Source of the DNA: UBA7867 sp964579205
GTDB lineage: Bacteria > Bacillota > Clostridia > Christensenellales > UBA1242
Direction: 5' to 3'
Assembly: GCA_964579205.1 (NCBI GenBank)
Contig: CAZOFH010000005.1
Span: forward strand, 8,556 to 72,555
Length of the DNA stretch: 64,000 bases
The position numbers were made by a program, and so were the translations under genes. Below the pieces are notes generated by a model. That model saw only the letters and a program-made list of their open reading frames with translations, searched no databases and was not told the DNA's origin. Shown here piece by piece: positions 52,783-61,391 of this stretch; positions within the stretch are counted from its first letter, which is position 1, and every line of letters starts with the position of its first letter.

Positions 52783-53472
52783 CTATTTCAAAAAGACTTC
52801 TACCAAGAGTTCTTTCATTTCCTCATCAGTGAAAATGCCGTCCTCGTGAAGTTGTCTAATACGAAATACCTTGTGGTCGATCACATTGTCCAAGTCGCAA
52901 TCAAACTTTTTCTGAGGTTGTGTAGGAGCGACCGTCCCGTCAGGCAAAACGGTAGATTGAGGTTGCGCCACCGTACCACTAGCCGCCGCCTGAGGTTGAC
53001 CCGCCATACCGCTAGCCACAGGCTGAGGTTGCCCCAATAGTCTAGCGAACTCTGCTTTGTTCTTGACAAATCCCACACAAAACAGCACTAGTGCTGTCGT
53101 CACAACGAGAATGTCCAAAATTGCTAGAATATTCAGCGTTAGAATAATTGTGAGCAGATGAATAAAAATCACAACTGCCGACATAATAATCGCCGCTAGC
53201 AATTTGTGTTTGTATTGCGCATACTTGCCTGATTTGTCAGGATTTGCGCAAAGCATCGCAGAAAAAACAATCAACAAAATGTTGCAAATCATCAGCCCGA
53301 ACGAGCCCAACAAATACGCTATACCCTGCGCCACATAGCCTGTTTCAAAAGCAGCACTGATGAGAAGAACCGAGCCACCGATACTGATTAGTTCTAATAA
53401 CAGACTCAAGCCACTAAAGCAGAGAGTGACAATCGCTGCTGCCAAAACTATTTTCTTTTTTAAATTTGACAT
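52783..53472 (-). CDS. Four-span membrane protein with SHOCT-like tail
   Basis: A 229-residue protein with four hydrophobic segments in its first 140 residues (IVLAAAIVTLCFSGLSLL, ISIGGSVLLISAAF, LMICNILLIVFSAML and AAIIMSAVVIFIHLLTIILT). A Gln/Pro/Ala-rich linker follows, with an imperfect tandem repeat (QPQPVASGMAG, QPQAAASGTVA, QPQ). The C-terminal 30 residues (IRQLHEDGIFTDEEMKELL) are SHOCT-like. The ATG at 53472 has AAGGAG upstream; the longer frame to 53529 is not used. It leads a two-gene unit with the 51201-52769 gene. Function is unknown. Confidence 0.8.
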   Translation of the reverse strand: MSNLKKKIVLAAAIVTLCFSGLSLLLELISIGGSVLLISAAFETGYVAQGIAYLLGSFGLMICNILLIVFSAMLCANPDKSGKYAQYKHKLLAAIIMSAVVIFIHLLTIILTLNILAILDILVVTTALVLFCVGFVKNKAEFARLLGQPQPVASGMAGQPQAAASGTVAQPQSTVLPDGTVAPTQPQKKFDCDLDNVIDHKVFRIRQLHEDGIFTDEEMKELLVEVFLK

Positions 53473-53792
53473 AAAATTCTCCTTTTTCCGTAATAAAATT
53501 TTTGAGTTGATTAGCCGAAAATCACTCAAAGTATTCGCGTTTGGTCATATGAGCCAACGCGAAAAAGACTGTCTCAAGCAGCCCAAATAAGAAAATTTTA
53601 TGTGTTTTTTTACAAAAAGTGTACTCTCAAAATTTACATATTTTTTGAGGCTAGTTAAGCCCCCCCCCGGGGGGTTATCCACATTTTTTCCACTTTTTCC
53701 TTTCCTTTTACCTTTTGTTATGTGATTATATAACAAATAAACACTATTTGTCAACAACTTTTCCACAATATTTGACAAAATATTACAAAGTG
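53473..53792. other. Gene-free stretch with a C9-G6 tract
   Basis: No gene, and no convincing promoter was found for the downstream SHOCT unit. At 53660-53674 nine C are followed by six G, a self-complementary homopolymer tract, next to an AT-rich segment with several TTTTCC runs. Confidence 0.5.
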
Positions 53793-53823
53793 ACAAAAAA
53801 CAAGGCAAACACCATTTGCCTTG
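53793..53823 (-). terminator. Terminator after the GLUG-repeat gene
   Basis: CAAGGCAAA-TGGTG-TTTGCCTTG followed by six T on the minus strand. Confidence 0.82.
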
Positions 53824-53838
53824 CTCTATTTTTGCTAT

Positions 53839-56800
53839 TTATTTTACATTCAACAGTTGAGGGTACTTCCCGTCGACAAGGTTCCACACAGTGATGTCAA
53901 AACCGTCGCCGCGACCAGTGAAAGTACTAATCTTTTTGCAATCCTCGTCAGTGTTCCTACCGTCATCACAAGCAAAGCCTTCGCTCAAGATAAAGTATGA
54001 ATATTGACGCTCGATCGAGTCAATCTTTGCACTCTCTGCCTCAATATGGTCATTGATATTGTAGATACAGTTCTCTACATAGCCCGCCAACTTTTTGTTG
54101 CCAGACCACCAGCCGTTAGTTTGTCTGATGACACTACCAGACTCCCAATATGCGTCACCTGCCTTTGTATCAAAAGTAGCGCTAGAATAGCAGTATGCCA
54201 CTTTACCGCAGTTTGCCTCACTCTTGTATGGCAATTCAGCGACAAAACCAGCCATCAATTCACCCGACAACGCAGCGGTAGTATAACAATCTTTGATAGT
54301 ACCGCACTCGTTGAGACCAGCGAGACCGCCAACCTTTTTACCTGACAGGCTACCAGCAGCATAACTCCTACTGATACCTACAAAACTAGCAGGGTTGTTA
54401 TTAGTCACTAGCAAATCGTTGACCGCAAACTTGCCGACAATTCCGCCGACATAATAACCGCCGTCAATGACAGCCTTTTTGGCAGAACAACGCTCAATCT
54501 TGCCCTCAGAAAAACCTGCGACACCGCCCGCCAAGACATTCTCAGCAGTTTTGGTCACGATCTTACCTTGGAAAGATGACCCGCAGAGAGTCGCCATATT
54601 CACACCGACGATACCACCAGTATAAACGAGCGCATTTCCATTCGACTTTGTGTCGATAGCGTAGCCAAAAGTGTCGTTTTCAGTGTTTAGGTTACCCAAA
54701 TATTCGCAAGAATCAGCATAACCCTTGTTCTCTCCGAGTACACCGCCGACCAGCACTTGCTCAGAGCAAGCGCTAACGGTAATGTTTAGACTAACAGTCA
54801 GGTCATAAGCGTACTTTTTGCTACCCAAATAGCCGATAGCACCGCCGACTACTGCTGCTTTTTTGTTTGAAACTGCGATTTTGTCAAAACCGTTCTCAGC
54901 AACACCTTGGACAAGTGTCTTGTTGTTCATCACTATAATTAGCGAATAACCAACATCGTTGACACCTTTCGCCTCACAGTAACCAATCACTGCTCCGACA
55001 AAAATTGTCTCATCTTGCTCCGCGCTGAGTTCGATTTTTACACCATTGATTTTGACGCCATTGATCACAGCCCTTTCGCCGACAAAACCAAACAAGCCGT
55101 AGTGTTTTAGCCCACAATCGGTCACATACAAGTTCTGAATTTCAGCATCAGCACCCATAATAAATGTACCGTTGAAAGGCTGTTCTGGAGTACCGATAGG
55201 CACCCACGCTTCGGTCATCACAACATCTTTTGTAATATAATACGTCGCGGTGTATTCCTTGTTGTCATTGCTTGCCAAGTCTGCCTCAAATAGCGCCCTA
55301 AACTCTGCTTGAGTCATAGTAGCGCTAGGCTCAACGGGAGGCTCAATAGGCGTTTCTGGCGGAACAACAGGCTCCCCAGGGTCGGTTGGGTCAATAGGCT
55401 TGATAGGCTCTATTGGGTCGACAGGCTTGCCTTGGTAAATACCATTAAACACATACACAGGCATAGCGCTCGCGTCCGACCTAATGAATGGATATCCGCC
55501 ATTTTCGGTTGATTTGATACCCCAAGTCTTAACAAAGTCCCAAGTCGTGTAAGCTCCGCTTTGACTGTAGGTCACATAGCCCAAAGTCGCATCAGCAGTA
55601 GCATCTGTCTGACTAATTCTCTCCAAATCAGCACTCGTAGCAACGCTTTTGAGTTGACTCTCGGTCAAACCGTTCGCAATGTAAGCATTTCCCGCCACAT
55701 TACCAAAACCGATACCAGCGAGAGTGCCGTTTTTCAAATAATAGTTACCGTAAACCCTATTACTGCTCTTTTGAGCCTCGGTAGTTGGGTTGAGGATAAC
55801 GCCATATGTGCCGTCTCTATTTATATTTGCACCGATGATTGCACCGACACAAGCATTATTATCTACAGCACTGATTTTGCAGATTGCGTAGTTGTCCAAA
55901 ACACTCGCTCTACTATTCTGAGGAACGCCCGATGTATCGCTATAATAAGCGTAGTTGTAGCCGACCACACCGCCGACATAAGCAGCAGAATGCTCATCAT
56001 TAGCGGTCGAGTTTATCTCAACATTGACAGTGTTGTCCTTTATCAAACCACAAGCATCATTAGAGGCTACCAGACCTCCGACGATTTGGGCTCTCGAGGT
56101 AATTTTACCTGATACAGAACAGTACATTACCCTTGCGGTATAAGTATTAGCCTTTGCTTCGCCGCTATTTAACACCGTGATACCAGCATCGCCATCCAGT
56201 GATTTTTTAGTATTCGTGATAGAAAGCCCCTGAATATTAACGAATTGGATAACACCAGCATTCATCAAAGCCACACCAGCCGTAGCGTCATACGCACCAT
56301 TGATCACCACATTATTCATATTAATGCGAGTAACCACACCGTTTGAGCCAATCGCACCGAAAAGCCCTGCAACTTGTGCATCAAACACGTTAGCCTCCTC
56401 GGTAGAAGTAGCCCCGCTAGCGCTCTCAGCGACCGTTTCAGAGCCACCAGTGCCTGTTGTCTCGTCACTTGGTGCAATGTTGGTCATCGTAAAATTGTTG
56501 ATAAAATGCCCATTCCCGTTGTAAACGCCCTCAAAACAACTCTCTTGCGCCCACCCGATAGGAGACCACGAAGTCGTACCCAAACTCATATCAATGTCAG
56601 CGACCTGCAAGTAGTTTAGGTTCAGAGCGAATTTTGTAGTATTACCAATATTCGCCAAATCGTCATAATTACGGACAAAGTAAGGATTACTTTCCGTACC
56701 GTCGCCCACACGGACGGTTAGGCTGAGACCAGCATATTTGGGGTTGGATGTTTGCAGCAAAACCTCAACTTTCCCACCCTTTTCTGTAGTCTCAAAACGA

Positions 56801-57069
56801 AAAACATTATCACTCACACGCTCTTTGAGTTTTAGCACAGTCTCATCCGTACTAATCAATGTATAAGTATCCTTTGTCGCATACGTCCTATACACGGTGA
56901 TATCAAGAGTCTCACCAGTGTTAACATAGCGAACAAGGCTATCATCTTTGCCATCAGAAAAACTGAAAACTTCTTCACTACGCATAAAGTAGAAAATAGT
57001 CAAAGCAACAGTAACGATGACCAGTACCGCCAGCAGGAATACCAAAAACCTATCGACAACTTTGTTCAT
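53839..57069 (-). CDS. Membrane-anchored GLUG-repeat surface protein
   Basis: A 1076-residue protein anchored by an N-terminal membrane segment at about 8-29 (FLVFLLAVLVIVTVALTIFY). Two blocks of GLUG-type glycine-rich repeats are joined by a proline-rich linker (PIEPIKPIDPTDPGEP, then PETPIEPPVEPS) near residue 545. Each block starts with a typical entry sequence: ESNPYFVRNYDDLANIGNTT, then FEGVYNGNGHFINNFTM, in the first, and MTQAEFRALFEADLASNDNK in the second. Repeats such as VGGVVGYNYAYY, YVGGIVGKFAV and VGGLAGLNECG follow. GLUG proteins are usually adhesins or protease-associated surface proteins. It shares its C-terminal repeat type with the giant lipoprotein at 11525-19201. The ATG follows AGAGGGG. 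Confidence 0.87.
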   Translation of the reverse strand: MNKVVDRFLVFLLAVLVIVTVALTIFYFMRSEEVFSFSDGKDDSLVRYVNTGETLDITVYRTYATKDTYTLISTDETVLKLKERVSDNVFRFETTEKGGKVEVLLQTSNPKYAGLSLTVRVGDGTESNPYFVRNYDDLANIGNTTKFALNLNYLQVADIDMSLGTTSWSPIGWAQESCFEGVYNGNGHFINNFTMTNIAPSDETTGTGGSETVAESASGATSTEEANVFDAQVAGLFGAIGSNGVVTRINMNNVVINGAYDATAGVALMNAGVIQFVNIQGLSITNTKKSLDGDAGITVLNSGEAKANTYTARVMYCSVSGKITSRAQIVGGLVASNDACGLIKDNTVNVEINSTANDEHSAAYVGGVVGYNYAYYSDTSGVPQNSRASVLDNYAICKISAVDNNACVGAIIGANINRDGTYGVILNPTTEAQKSSNRVYGNYYLKNGTLAGIGFGNVAGNAYIANGLTESQLKSVATSADLERISQTDATADATLGYVTYSQSGAYTTWDFVKTWGIKSTENGGYPFIRSDASAMPVYVFNGIYQGKPVDPIEPIKPIDPTDPGEPVVPPETPIEPPVEPSATMTQAEFRALFEADLASNDNKEYTATYYITKDVVMTEAWVPIGTPEQPFNGTFIMGADAEIQNLYVTDCGLKHYGLFGFVGERAVINGVKINGVKIELSAEQDETIFVGAVIGYCEAKGVNDVGYSLIIVMNNKTLVQGVAENGFDKIAVSNKKAAVVGGAIGYLGSKKYAYDLTVSLNITVSACSEQVLVGGVLGENKGYADSCEYLGNLNTENDTFGYAIDTKSNGNALVYTGGIVGVNMATLCGSSFQGKIVTKTAENVLAGGVAGFSEGKIERCSAKKAVIDGGYYVGGIVGKFAVNDLLVTNNNPASFVGISRSYAAGSLSGKKVGGLAGLNECGTIKDCYTTAALSGELMAGFVAELPYKSEANCGKVAYCYSSATFDTKAGDAYWESGSVIRQTNGWWSGNKKLAGYVENCIYNINDHIEAESAKIDSIERQYSYFILSEGFACDDGRNTDEDCKKISTFTGRGDGFDITVWNLVDGKYPQLLNVK

Positions 57070-57098
57070 ATTTTTCCCCTCTTTGTTTTATTCTCATA

Positions 57099-57127
57099 AT
57101 TATATCATATTTTGATTAAAATGTCAA
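57099..57127 (-). promoter_or_regulatory. Promoter for the GLUG-repeat gene
   Basis: On the minus strand TTGACA (57122-57127), 17 nt, TATAAT (57099-57104): a perfect sigma-A consensus. Confidence 0.78.
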
Positions 57128-57239
57128 TACTCTTTGGAATATTATCGACCAAAATTACCAAAATTGAATTTTTGCATCCGACTTTTGGTGGTGTATGCGT
57201 GAATATTATTAATTTTTTTGCATAATTATAAACACAACA

Positions 57240-57267
57240 ACCTTTTCAAATAACAGTTGAAAAGGTC
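57240..57267 (-). terminator. Terminator after mazF
   Basis: ACCTTTTCAA-CTGTTAT-TTGAAAAGGT, then TGTTGTGTTT on the minus strand. Confidence 0.65.
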
Positions 57268-57269
57268 TC

Positions 57270-57611
57270 TCATAGTCCCAAACTTATTGCCAAAGCGGTG
57301 TCGATTTCGCCTAGTTTTTGGGCAGCATTACCGATTTTTTCTATCAATCTAGCCTTGTCAAGAGTGCGAATTTGCTCTAGCAAAACGACACTATTTTTCT
57401 CCAAACCATATGTATCGCCGCACAATTCAATATGTGTCGGGAGTTTTGCTTTGTTAATTTTGCTAGTGATCGCCGCGACGATAATTGTGGGGCTATATTT
57501 GTTGCCGACATCATTTTGCACCACCAAAACGGGGCGTACTCCGCCCTGCTCGCTCCCTACTACAGGAGAAAGATTTGCATAAAAAATGTCGCCACGCCGT
57601 ATCGAAAACAC
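57270..57611 (-). CDS. mazF: MazF/EndoA-family toxin endoribonuclease
   Basis: A 113-residue MazF/PemK-family RNase. RRGDIFYANLSPVVGSEQGG is followed directly by VRPVLVVQND, and AAITSKINKAKLPTH matches the Firmicute EndoA type. The catalytic residues Arg26 and Thr49 correspond to Arg25 and Thr48 of Bacillus EndoA. It cuts mRNA at short sequence motifs when free of its antitoxin. The start is taken as GTG at 57611, with AAAGGAG 11 nt upstream inside the preceding 58-codon gene; a TTG eight codons earlier would overlap that gene. It follows acpS, as in Bacillus where acpS and ndoA are near neighbours. Confidence 0.93.
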   Translation of the reverse strand: MFSIRRGDIFYANLSPVVGSEQGGVRPVLVVQNDVGNKYSPTIIVAAITSKINKAKLPTHIELCGDTYGLEKNSVVLLEQIRTLDKARLIEKIGNAAQKLGEIDTALAISLGL

Positions 57612-57616
57612 AGTAT

Positions 57617-57793
57617 TTACTGCTCCTTTAACCAATTTTCGTAATCAAAATCAGCAAAATCGCCCCAAATCTCTTCCGCACGAAAACCGTCAAAAAAGCG
57701 ATAATCTTCTCGAAATAATATATGCTCGCGAGGCGAAATTGTGTGCCTCGAATGCTGAGCCAATTCCTGCTGATAAGATTCAAAATCTCTCAT
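57617..57793 (-). CDS. 58-residue protein, candidate MazF antitoxin
   Basis: A 58-residue protein starting MRDFESYQQELAQHSRHTIS. It is rich in Phe, Glu, Asp and Arg, and ends FADFDYENWLKEQ, an acidic-aromatic tail of the kind by which antitoxins block MazF. No ribbon-helix-helix or AbrB-type DNA-binding domain can be recognised, unlike the usual 90-residue EndoAI/MazE. The stop lies 5 nt before the mazF start, and the mazF ribosome-binding site is within its last codons, so the two are translationally coupled. Its own ribosome-binding site is weak. Antitoxin function is inferred from position and the tail. Confidence 0.68.
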   Translation of the reverse strand: MRDFESYQQELAQHSRHTISPREHILFREDYRFFDGFRAEEIWGDFADFDYENWLKEQ

Positions 57794-57884
57794 ATTAATT
57801 TATACCTTTTAACACAAATTTTATACCTAAAAATAAAAAATATAGACTGTCAAATCTATATTTTGTAAATTCTCAAAAATTATT

Positions 57885-58256
57885 CTAAATAATTATACAA
57901 TTTGCGACCGCATACTCCGCCTCGTGCGAAATGGACACCGCAATTTCTTTTGCTGACATTTGCGAAAAAATTTTTTCTGCATAATTATGCAAAAAAACCA
58001 CAGGCGCGCCATCATTATTAGGGAGGATTTCTATATCGATAAAATTCACCCCACTGCCGATACCGCAGCCCAACGCCTTGGCAACCGCCTCTTTTGCGCA
58101 AAATTTGCCCGCCATTCGCTCTGCCTGCCCCGCCTCTGTGCGATGAAAGCGGATATGCTCACATTCTTTTGCAGTAAAGACACGAGTCAAAAACGCCTCA
58201 TCATCAATTTTTTGATTAAATCTTTCGATTTTTGCTATATCAATCCCAGTCCTCAT
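57885..58256 (-). CDS. acpS: Holo-[acyl-carrier-protein] synthase
   Basis: A 123-residue enzyme, normal AcpS length, that moves the phosphopantetheine arm of CoA onto a serine of acyl carrier protein. The metal-binding GIDIAKIERF (Asp6) and RMAGKFCAKEAVAKAL (Glu56) are both intact. The start AAGGAGAATT-ATG lies inside the end of recX, overlapping it by 17 nt. A weak hairpin (57838-57864, ATATAGA/TCTATAT) lies between acpS and the small ORF before mazF. Confidence 0.95.
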   Translation of the reverse strand: MRTGIDIAKIERFNQKIDDEAFLTRVFTAKECEHIRFHRTEAGQAERMAGKFCAKEAVAKALGCGIGSGVNFIDIEILPNNDGAPVVFLHNYAEKIFSQMSAKEIAVSISHEAEYAVANCIII

Positions 58257-58866
58257 AATTCTCCTTTTTCATCTGACTAACCACCCTATCGATTTCGTTC
58301 CACTCAAAGCCTTTGCCACTCAAAAATCTATATAGTTTTGCAAAATTGGCGGCAGAAAAGTCCTTGTTTTGCATATATTTGTGCGCAAGAGAGGCTATCG
58401 TATCGTCCTGCGTCTCCAAACCAACCAACGCTGCCTCAATGATTTGCGAATTTATCCCCTTTGTTGATAGCAAATATTTTAGTTTCGTTTTACCATACTT
58501 TAAGCAATAGGTCCGCACAAACATTTGGGCATACTGAGCGTCGTCAAGATATTGGTAAGCGACCAACTTGGTTATGACTGCGTCAATAATTTTGTCAAAA
58601 TACCCCTTACCGCGCAAATTTTCACGAACTTGACTAATCGTTTTGGGAGTTTTGCTGATTAGATTTATTGCCTGTTCAAAAGCGTAATCAGTCTCACTTT
58701 CGAGTGAAATTCCCTCCAACTTTTCCAGCGAAATCTCCTGCCCAACAGATAATTTGTATTTGAAAACGGTAAACTCGTCTAGCGTGCATACAAACACCCC
58801 ATCGATGTAGATGTGCCGACGCGCTTTTTTGGACTTTGCAATTTTAATTTCTGTGATTTGCCCCAT
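58240..58866 (-). CDS. recX: Regulatory protein RecX
   Basis: A 208-residue protein with the triple-helix repeats of RecX: ISLESETDYAFEQAINLISK, then ISQVRENLRGKGYFDKIIDA and LVAYQYLDDAQYAQMFVRTY, followed by YGKTKLKYLLSTKGINSQII. RecX binds RecA filaments and limits their activity. An N-terminal beta-rich stretch (IYIDGVFVCTLDEFTVFK) is typical of Firmicute members. It starts 10 nt after yigZ and overlaps acpS by 17 nt. recA is not in the window. Confidence 0.9.
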   Translation of the reverse strand: MGQITEIKIAKSKKARRHIYIDGVFVCTLDEFTVFKYKLSVGQEISLEKLEGISLESETDYAFEQAINLISKTPKTISQVRENLRGKGYFDKIIDAVITKLVAYQYLDDAQYAQMFVRTYCLKYGKTKLKYLLSTKGINSQIIEAALVGLETQDDTIASLAHKYMQNKDFSAANFAKLYRFLSGKGFEWNEIDRVVSQMKKENYEDWD

Positions 58867-58876
58867 TTACCCTCCG

Positions 58877-59461
58877 TTATTCAAAAGCAAACATACCCTG
58901 TTTTTCAAGTTCGGCGTCGAGAATTTTCTCTTCAACCCCAGCAACAAACTTGACGGTAGCGCATTCACCAAAGTCAGTGTCCAAAATCTTGATTTTTCGA
59001 TTTTTGAGACTGTTGACAAAGGGCTGATATTGCTTAAAATCCATTGATTTTTGATAAAAATTTGCATTTTCCCAGAGTACTTTTTGCGCCGATTTTAGAC
59101 ACTCTGTCACCGCTCCGGTGTACGCGCGCAATAGTCCGCCTGCGCCCAATTTTACGCCACCAAAATATCGCACGACTACAGCAACAAGATCAAAGAGCCC
59201 CTGTTTTTCCAAAACTTCCATCATCGGCATACCAGCGGTTCCCGATGGTTCGCCGTCATCACTCATTTTCGCCGAATTTTGTAACCTATACGCAAAACAA
59301 ACGTGACGCGCATCTTTGTATTCTTGGCGTTTTTGAGCAATAAAATCTTCCGCATCTTCCGCCGAAGTGATATGCTTTACAAAACACAAAAAGCGGGATT
59401 TGTTTATCAAAATCTCGCTATAAAAAATTTGTTTATCAGCAACAGAAAGTAATTTTTCCAT
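58877..59461 (-). CDS. yigZ: YigZ/IMPACT family protein
   Basis: A 194-residue protein of the YigZ (UPF0029/IMPACT) family. The two diagnostic segments are DDGEPSGTAGMP (68-79) and RYFGGVKLGAGGLLRAYTGA (98-117). The C-terminal 60 residues form the second ferredoxin-like domain. The family is linked to translation control in eukaryotes, while the bacterial role is unsettled. Its ATG overlaps the tyrS stop codon by one base (TAATG), so it is translationally coupled. Confidence 0.93.
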   Translation of the reverse strand: MEKLLSVADKQIFYSEILINKSRFLCFVKHITSAEDAEDFIAQKRQEYKDARHVCFAYRLQNSAKMSDDGEPSGTAGMPMMEVLEKQGLFDLVAVVVRYFGGVKLGAGGLLRAYTGAVTECLKSAQKVLWENANFYQKSMDFKQYQPFVNSLKNRKIKILDTDFGECATVKFVAGVEEKILDAELEKQGMFAFE

Positions 59462-60660
59462 TATTTTACGATCACTCTAATTATATTCTTTTTACCTTTC
59501 TTTAGGACGAAACTGCTAGCAGGACATTTAAAGTCCAAGTCCGAAATCACACGCTCATCTACTTTGATTCCACCGCCAGCAATCAACTTTTTGGCATCGC
59601 CGCGCGACTGAGCGAAGCCCAGAGCAATCAAAACATCTATGATACCGCGGTTTTCTGCCGAAATTTCTTTTTCCAACATCTCACTACCGTCACCACAGAA
59701 AGCGCCACGAGCCTGACGGAGAGCCGCATTGGCAGCATCTTCGCCGCGGATAAGTTTGGTCACTTCGTACGCGAGCCTTTCTTTGGCAATATTTATGTCC
59801 TTGCCAGTGTGTTTGCAAATTTCTTTTATCTCTTCGGTCGGCAAAAGGGTGAGCATAAAGAACCATTCTTGCACCTTTTCGTCCTCGACGTTACGAATAA
59901 CCTGAAAAAGGTCGTAATCACTAAATTTGTCACCGTCCAGCCAAACCGCTCCGCCAGCAGACTTACCCATTTTTGTCCCGTCAGCCTTGGTAAGGAGCGG
60001 AGAAGTCAAGCAAAACACCTGCGCTTTATCTTCTTTTTTCTTTATCAAGTCAGCACCAGCGACAATATTCCCCCACTGGTCACTACCGCCCAATTCTACA
60101 GTACAGTTGTAATTTTTGTACAAGTGGTAAAAGTCGTACGCCTGCATCGGCATATAGTTGAATTCCAAAAAACTGAGTCCATTCGCCATTCTTTGCTCAA
60201 AACAGCCCGACGACAACATTTTGTTGACCGACATATTCAAACCGACCACATTCATAAAATCAATAAAGCCCATATCCTTGTACCAGTCATCGTTGTTTAC
60301 AATCACCAGTTTATTCGAGCAATTTGGGTCAAAAAAAGATGCGAGTTGAGTCTTAATTTTGCGAACATTCTCATCACGCTGCTCTTGCGTAATCATAGGA
60401 CGCATATCATTCCTACCGGTTGGGTCGCCAATTCGCCCAGTCGCGCCACCAATCAGAGCAATCGGGGTGTGCCCCGCCCTCTGCATACGCACCAACTGCA
60501 AAATAGTACCCAAATGACCTATGTGCAGACTGTCTGCCGTCGGGTCATAACCAGCATAGCAGACGACCCTCTCTTTGCTCATAATTTGTTTCAATTCGTC
60601 CAAGTTGATAGACTGGTAAATCAGCCCACGCTCTTGCATATCATCAATCAAGTCTTTCAT
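59461..60660 (-). CDS. tyrS: Tyrosyl-tRNA synthetase
   Basis: A 399-residue class I aminoacyl-tRNA synthetase that charges tRNA-Tyr. The HIGH motif is at 46-49 (SLHIGHLGT) and the KMSKS motif is KMGKS (230-234). ELGGSDQWGNIVAGADLI is the tyrosine/tRNA-binding segment typical of TyrRS. An S4-like RNA-binding domain occupies the last 65 residues (KKLIAGGGIKVDERVISDL). The start follows AAAAGGAG. No T-box leader is present: only about 25 nt separate the promoter from the start codon. It heads the tyrS-yigZ-recX-acpS run. Confidence 0.97.
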   Translation of the reverse strand: MKDLIDDMQERGLIYQSINLDELKQIMSKERVVCYAGYDPTADSLHIGHLGTILQLVRMQRAGHTPIALIGGATGRIGDPTGRNDMRPMITQEQRDENVRKIKTQLASFFDPNCSNKLVIVNNDDWYKDMGFIDFMNVVGLNMSVNKMLSSGCFEQRMANGLSFLEFNYMPMQAYDFYHLYKNYNCTVELGGSDQWGNIVAGADLIKKKEDKAQVFCLTSPLLTKADGTKMGKSAGGAVWLDGDKFSDYDLFQVIRNVEDEKVQEWFFMLTLLPTEEIKEICKHTGKDINIAKERLAYEVTKLIRGEDAANAALRQARGAFCGDGSEMLEKEISAENRGIIDVLIALGFAQSRGDAKKLIAGGGIKVDERVISDLDFKCPASSFVLKKGKKNIIRVIVK

Positions 60661-60686
60661 AAGAAACTCCTTTTAATTACTACTAT

Positions 60687-60715
60687 ATGATACCACAAAA
60701 AGCCTAAAATAGCAA
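60687..60715 (-). promoter_or_regulatory. Promoter for the tyrS operon
   Basis: On the minus strand TTGCTA (60710-60715), 17 nt, TATCAT (60687-60692). The short leader excludes a T-box. Confidence 0.58.
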
Positions 60716-60723
60716 GAATAAAT

Positions 60724-60747
60724 AAAAAAAAAGGCTTAGCCTTTTTT
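60724..60747. terminator. Terminator after the 60746-61225 gene
   Basis: AAAAAAGGC-TTA-GCCTTTTTT, a short stem with A and T runs, overlapping the stop codon. Confidence 0.65.
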
Positions 60748-61225
60748 ACTGCCTCTCGAGTTGCAAATCCTCACTTTGAGATTTTGGCTCAGCCTTTGAC
60801 TCTTTGTCATCCCAAAAATCTTTTAACCCCGTAACTCTGTCGAGTGACCTGCTATCAACAACTTTTTGATAATAATCTTCACAATCCCTCAACAATTTGA
60901 CTGGATAAGCATCCCTATCGCTTCTTGCAACAGTCTTTAGAGACTCTATAAATGAATAGTCGCAATGTTCAATCATAAATTTAAGATGCGCTTTTTCTGG
61001 AGTAACATCGAAAACTGTAACATCCCTCGACTCACTCATATTCTCATCGCACATATCCTCTAACTGAAATGTCACAACATATGCGTAGTTGCCATTCTCG
61101 CACGGCTCATCAAAACTCATTTGGCAGTCAATACCGACAATATTCTTGCCATCACATTCATCTTTTAGATAAAACTCTTTTACATACTGCTCAATAACAT
61201 CTTTTGAAAAATTACCAAAATGCAT
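60746..61225 (-). CDS. Uncharacterised cytoplasmic protein
   Basis: A 159-residue protein not recognised. It has no signal peptide or membrane segment. The first 70 residues (MHFGNFSKDVIEQYVKEFYL, then a strand GNYAYVVTFQLED) suggest a mixed alpha/beta fold; the rest is helical and acidic, ending in a Glu/Lys/Ser-rich tail. Four or more cysteines are scattered without a metal motif. The ATG at 61225 lies 10 nt after AGGAG, with a consensus promoter at 61256-61283. It is a single-gene unit between tyrS and the divergent Fe-S pair. Confidence 0.75.
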   Translation of the reverse strand: MHFGNFSKDVIEQYVKEFYLKDECDGKNIVGIDCQMSFDEPCENGNYAYVVTFQLEDMCDENMSESRDVTVFDVTPEKAHLKFMIEHCDYSFIESLKTVARSDRDAYPVKLLRDCEDYYQKVVDSRSLDRVTGLKDFWDDKESKAEPKSQSEDLQLERQ

Positions 61226-61255
61226 AACACCCACACTCCTTTACTGTTTGCTATT

Positions 61256-61283
61256 ATTATACACAATTTTTGCTATCTGTCAA
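61256..61283 (-). promoter_or_regulatory. Promoter for the 60746-61225 gene
   Basis: On the minus strand TTGACA (61278-61283), 16 nt, TATAAT (61256-61261). Confidence 0.7.
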
Positions 61284-61334
61284 TGCAAATTATAAAAATT
61301 TATAAAAATAAGGGCAAAATATGCCGAATTGTTT

Positions 61335-61361
61335 TTGAAAAAAGCGCTTTTATGCTATAAT
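61335..61361 (+). promoter_or_regulatory. Candidate promoter for the Fe-S scaffold/GGGtGRT unit
   Basis: TATAAT (61356-61361) with an extended TGC just before it, and TTGAAA (61335-61340) 15 nt upstream. Confidence 0.5.
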
Positions 61362-61391
61362 TATGTTGACAAAAAATTAAGGAGTAAACAT

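Noticed and set aside
53660..53674. C9-G6 tract as a regulatory hairpin
   Set aside because: It has no T-run or gene linkage and may reflect a homopolymer artefact of sequencing; noted only as a tract.
59809..60690. Plus-strand open frame of about 290 codons opposite tyrS
   Set aside because: Antisense shadow of tyrS with low-complexity, His/Gln-rich translation and no start signals.
60661..60745. T-box riboswitch upstream of tyrS
   Set aside because: The promoter lies only about 25 nt before the start codon, leaving no room for a T-box.
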